Source of the DNA: Acholeplasmataceae bacterium
GTDB taxonomy: Bacteria > Bacillota_I > Bacilli_A > Acholeplasmatales > Acholeplasmataceae
DNA length: 14,169 nt
Direction of reading: 5' to 3'
Assembly (NCBI GenBank): GCA_028690555.1
Contig: JAQVBA010000007.1
Span: forward strand, 17,825-31,993
Part shown: positions 13,945 through 14,169 of the stretch, in pieces
Position numbering within the stretch: position 1 is the stretch's first letter
Layout of the letters: every line of letters begins with the position of its first letter
Position numbers and translations under genes: made by a program
The notes under the pieces: generated by a model
Told to the model about the DNA's origin: nothing
The model's input: only the letters and a program-made list of their open reading frames with translations
Databases searched by the model: none

Positions 13945-13953
13945 TGTTATAAT
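13945..13953 (+). promoter_or_regulatory. Extended -10 promoter of the Dps-family gene
   Basis: TGT followed by perfect TATAAT (13948-13953) is an extended -10 with a weak -35 (TAGCGA, 13925-13930). The expected start is near 13960, with a leader of about 27 bases. An imperfect inverted repeat TTATAAT-AAG-AGTATAA (13947-13963) covers the -10 and could be an operator. Confidence 0.7.
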
Positions 13954-13986
13954 AAGAGTATAAAAAAGAAAGGAAAGGTATTAATT

Positions 13987-14169
13987 ATGGAAAAACTTTA
14001 TCAAGCTTTAAACAAGCAAGTCGCAAACTTAAGCGTATTCTTTACGAAGTTGCATCATTTTCACTGGTATGTTACCGGTCCTAACTTCTACGCATTACAC
14101 GGAAAATTTGAGGAGTTCTACGATGAAATCAATGAACTTTATGATGCATTTGCAGAAAGATTATTAATG
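13987..14169 (+). CDS. dps: Dps-family ferritin-like DNA-protection protein, 3' end outside window
   Basis: The first 61 codons are present and the rest is cut off by the window edge. Dps proteins form 12-subunit shells that oxidise and store iron, using peroxide, and shield DNA. The N-terminal helix contains the family pattern KLHHFHWYVTGPNFYALH. Residues H26, H38, E42, D53 and E57 are spaced as the intersubunit ferroxidase ligands of Dps (H31, H43, D47, D58 and E62 in the Listeria protein), with Glu in place of the Asp. HFHWYVTGPNF and LHGKFEEFYDE are strongly Dps-like, so bacterioferritin is unlikely. ATG 13987 has AAAGG (13974-13978) eight bases upstream. It is divergent from prfA. Confidence 0.92.
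   Translation, partial: MEKLYQALNKQVANLSVFFTKLHHFHWYVTGPNFYALHGKFEEFYDEINELYDAFAERLLM

Noticed and set aside
13800..13986. Riboswitch, T-box or small RNA in the prfA-dps gap, and tRNA genes in any gap.
   Set aside because: Leaders are about 10 to 27 bases, too short for a riboswitch, and no cloverleaf or conserved RNA core was seen in any of the four intergenic gaps.
1..14169. Mycoplasma/Spiroplasma genetic code (TGA = Trp).
   Set aside because: Trp residues are encoded by TGG, and five conserved genes end at TGA at their normal length, so the standard code applies.

Overview
The window is a compact, AT-rich piece of a bacterial chromosome. It resembles Acholeplasma-type Mollicutes or a close low-GC Bacillota relative. 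The gene order (prfA-prmC, then rpiB-upp-atp operon-DUF1146) is a reduced version of the Bacillus arrangement. Promoters are extended -10 types and ribosome binding sites are ordinary AGGAGG-like sequences. The genetic code is standard: TGG encodes Trp (for example in AtpB), and TGA is a real stop in five genes. This argues against Mycoplasma/Spiroplasma, where TGA is Trp. No mobile element, CRISPR array, rRNA or tRNA gene was seen. Apart from four intergenic gaps of 85 to 188 bases, the window is almost entirely coding.

Layout. Positions 1-986 (minus) hold the N-terminal 328 codons of a CCA-adding tRNA nucleotidyltransferase. Diverging from it is a YigZ/IMPACT-family gene (1072-1680, plus). 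This converges on a 13-gene minus-strand operon running from a promoter near 9811-9840 down to a terminator at 1697-1723. Its order is rpiB, upp, atpZ-like, atpI-like, atpB, atpE, atpF, atpH, atpA, atpG, atpD, atpC and a DUF1146 (YwzB-like) membrane protein. Upstream, each in its own minus-strand unit, are typA/bipA (9887-11701) and the pair prfA-prmC (13799-11890). At the right edge a Dps-family gene starts on the plus strand (13987) and runs out of the window.

How the genes work together. The atp genes encode a complete eight-subunit F1Fo ATP synthase/ATPase plus two accessory membrane proteins. RpiB and Upp link the operon to pentose phosphate, PRPP and pyrimidine salvage. PrmC methylates the GGQ glutamine of release factor 1, made from the overlapping prfA. 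TypA is a ribosome-associated GTPase and CCA transferase completes tRNA 3' ends, so the flanks are translation-related. Dps stores iron and protects DNA.

The most notable points are these. (1) The c subunit carries the residues of a Na+-binding site, predicting a sodium-coupled enzyme. (2) A perfect 21-bp palindrome lies over the -10 of the operon promoter. (3) A coding-like, out-of-frame tail follows prmC and ends inside its terminator hairpin. (4) The DUF1146 gene has an excellent Shine-Dalgarno sequence but no normally placed canonical start codon. I did not find a wholly new multi-gene system; most of the window is conserved housekeeping.
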